Of a stretch of 64,000 bases of DNA, positions 63,809 through 64,000 are shown piece after piece. The notes under the pieces were generated by a model that was given only the letters and a program-made list of their open reading frames with translations, was not told where the DNA came from and ran no database searches. How positions within the stretch are numbered: position 1 is the first letter of the stretch; every line of letters starts with the position of its first letter. Origin of the DNA: Flavobacterium branchiarum (lineage in GTDB: Bacteria > Bacteroidota > Bacteroidia > Flavobacteriales > Flavobacteriaceae); the NCBI RefSeq assembly GCF_030409845.1, contig NZ_JAUFQQ010000005.1, positions 1,488,001 through 1,552,000 of the forward strand, written 5' to 3'. A program made the position numbers and the translations under genes.

Positions 63809-64000
63809 TTATTTTTTAATCCAATTTCCTGTAGCATCTGCAAAAAGATTTCCTACTTTGTCACCTACGGTAACATCTAGCTTGTATTCTTTATTAGCAT
63901 TTACATATGCTTTATTAAGAACTGCATCTGGATACGCTTTTTTTAGTGCTTCTGGAATTGCAGCTGGCAATTCTTCGATTTTGATTTCAGTGTATTCTTC
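63809..64000 (-). CDS. Secreted PepSY-like protein, array copy 5 (runs off the right edge)
   Basis: 63 C-terminal codons are visible (EEYTEIKIEELPAAIPEALK to DATGNWIKK), the same as copies 3 and 4. The signal peptide and the array promoter lie beyond the window. Further copies may follow. Confidence 0.78.
   Translation of the reverse strand, partial: EEYTEIKIEELPAAIPEALKKAYPDAVLNKAYVNANKEYKLDVTVGDKVGNLFADATGNWIKK

Noticed and set aside
1..64000. CRISPR arrays, rRNA operons and prophage genes
   Set aside because: No evenly spaced repeat-spacer pattern, rRNA sequence or phage structural gene was seen; the tandem repeats at 62.4-64 kb are coding.

Overview
The window comes from a low-GC member of the Bacteroidota, almost certainly a Flavobacterium or close relative in the Flavobacteriaceae. 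The evidence is the family content (DUF5686/CarbopepD_reg proteins, DUF3098 between ftsX and uppP, a HopJ-family protein, LytTR regulators, a 58-residue membrane protein beside an enoyl-CoA hydratase), the TAnnTTTG -7 promoter boxes at many starts, and the near absence of Shine-Dalgarno sequences. Gene names below come from reading protein motifs, not from database searches.

Layout. 0.0-1.4 kb: edge of what looks like a type VI secretion accessory region (PAAR-like DUF4280 protein and a LysM protein). 1.4-5.9 kb: a REP-rich spacer, an Lrp/AsnC regulator, a RadC-like JAMM protein and an RND/MMPL exporter. 6.0-12.5 kb: two very similar Kef-type cation/proton antiporters bracketing an SMR transporter and a LytS/LytTR two-component pair. 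12.5-20.3 kb: mostly core genes on the minus strand (DUF5686 outer-membrane protein, pyrH-frr, ftsX-DUF3098-uppP-truB), with a thioredoxin-like gene and a micro-ORF on the plus strand. 20.5-30.1 kb: leuS (carrying an in-frame DUF559 nuclease insertion), a hydrolase/ECF sigma/membrane protein operon, a zinc peptidase, asnS and rpoN. 30.3-43.6 kb: tdk, rsmI, hopJ-like, recJ, an MFS permease, lpxH-queD, an enoyl-CoA hydratase, tRNA-Ala(GGC) and an NfeD-like/flotillin pair.

44.1-53.1 kb is the accessory island and the most unusual part. A full lipoprotein with an HExxH zincin C-terminal domain is followed by two truncated copies. The three share an almost invariant 104-bp linker but have diverged C-terminal domains, and each copy is followed by different small secreted or two-helix membrane proteins. 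Many of these partners are duplicated or fragmentary. An IS-end-like relic closes the island. I read it as a lipoprotein toxin (or surface protease) locus with silent cassettes and immunity-like partners; this is inference.

53.2-64 kb: an LpxR-MtgA-FAD oxidoreductase operon, an S9 peptidase, a hybrid histidine kinase convergent with an NtrC-type sigma-54 activator, and a tandem array of at least five 98-residue secreted PepSY-like proteins running off the right edge. The sigma-54 factor itself (rpoN) is also in the window.
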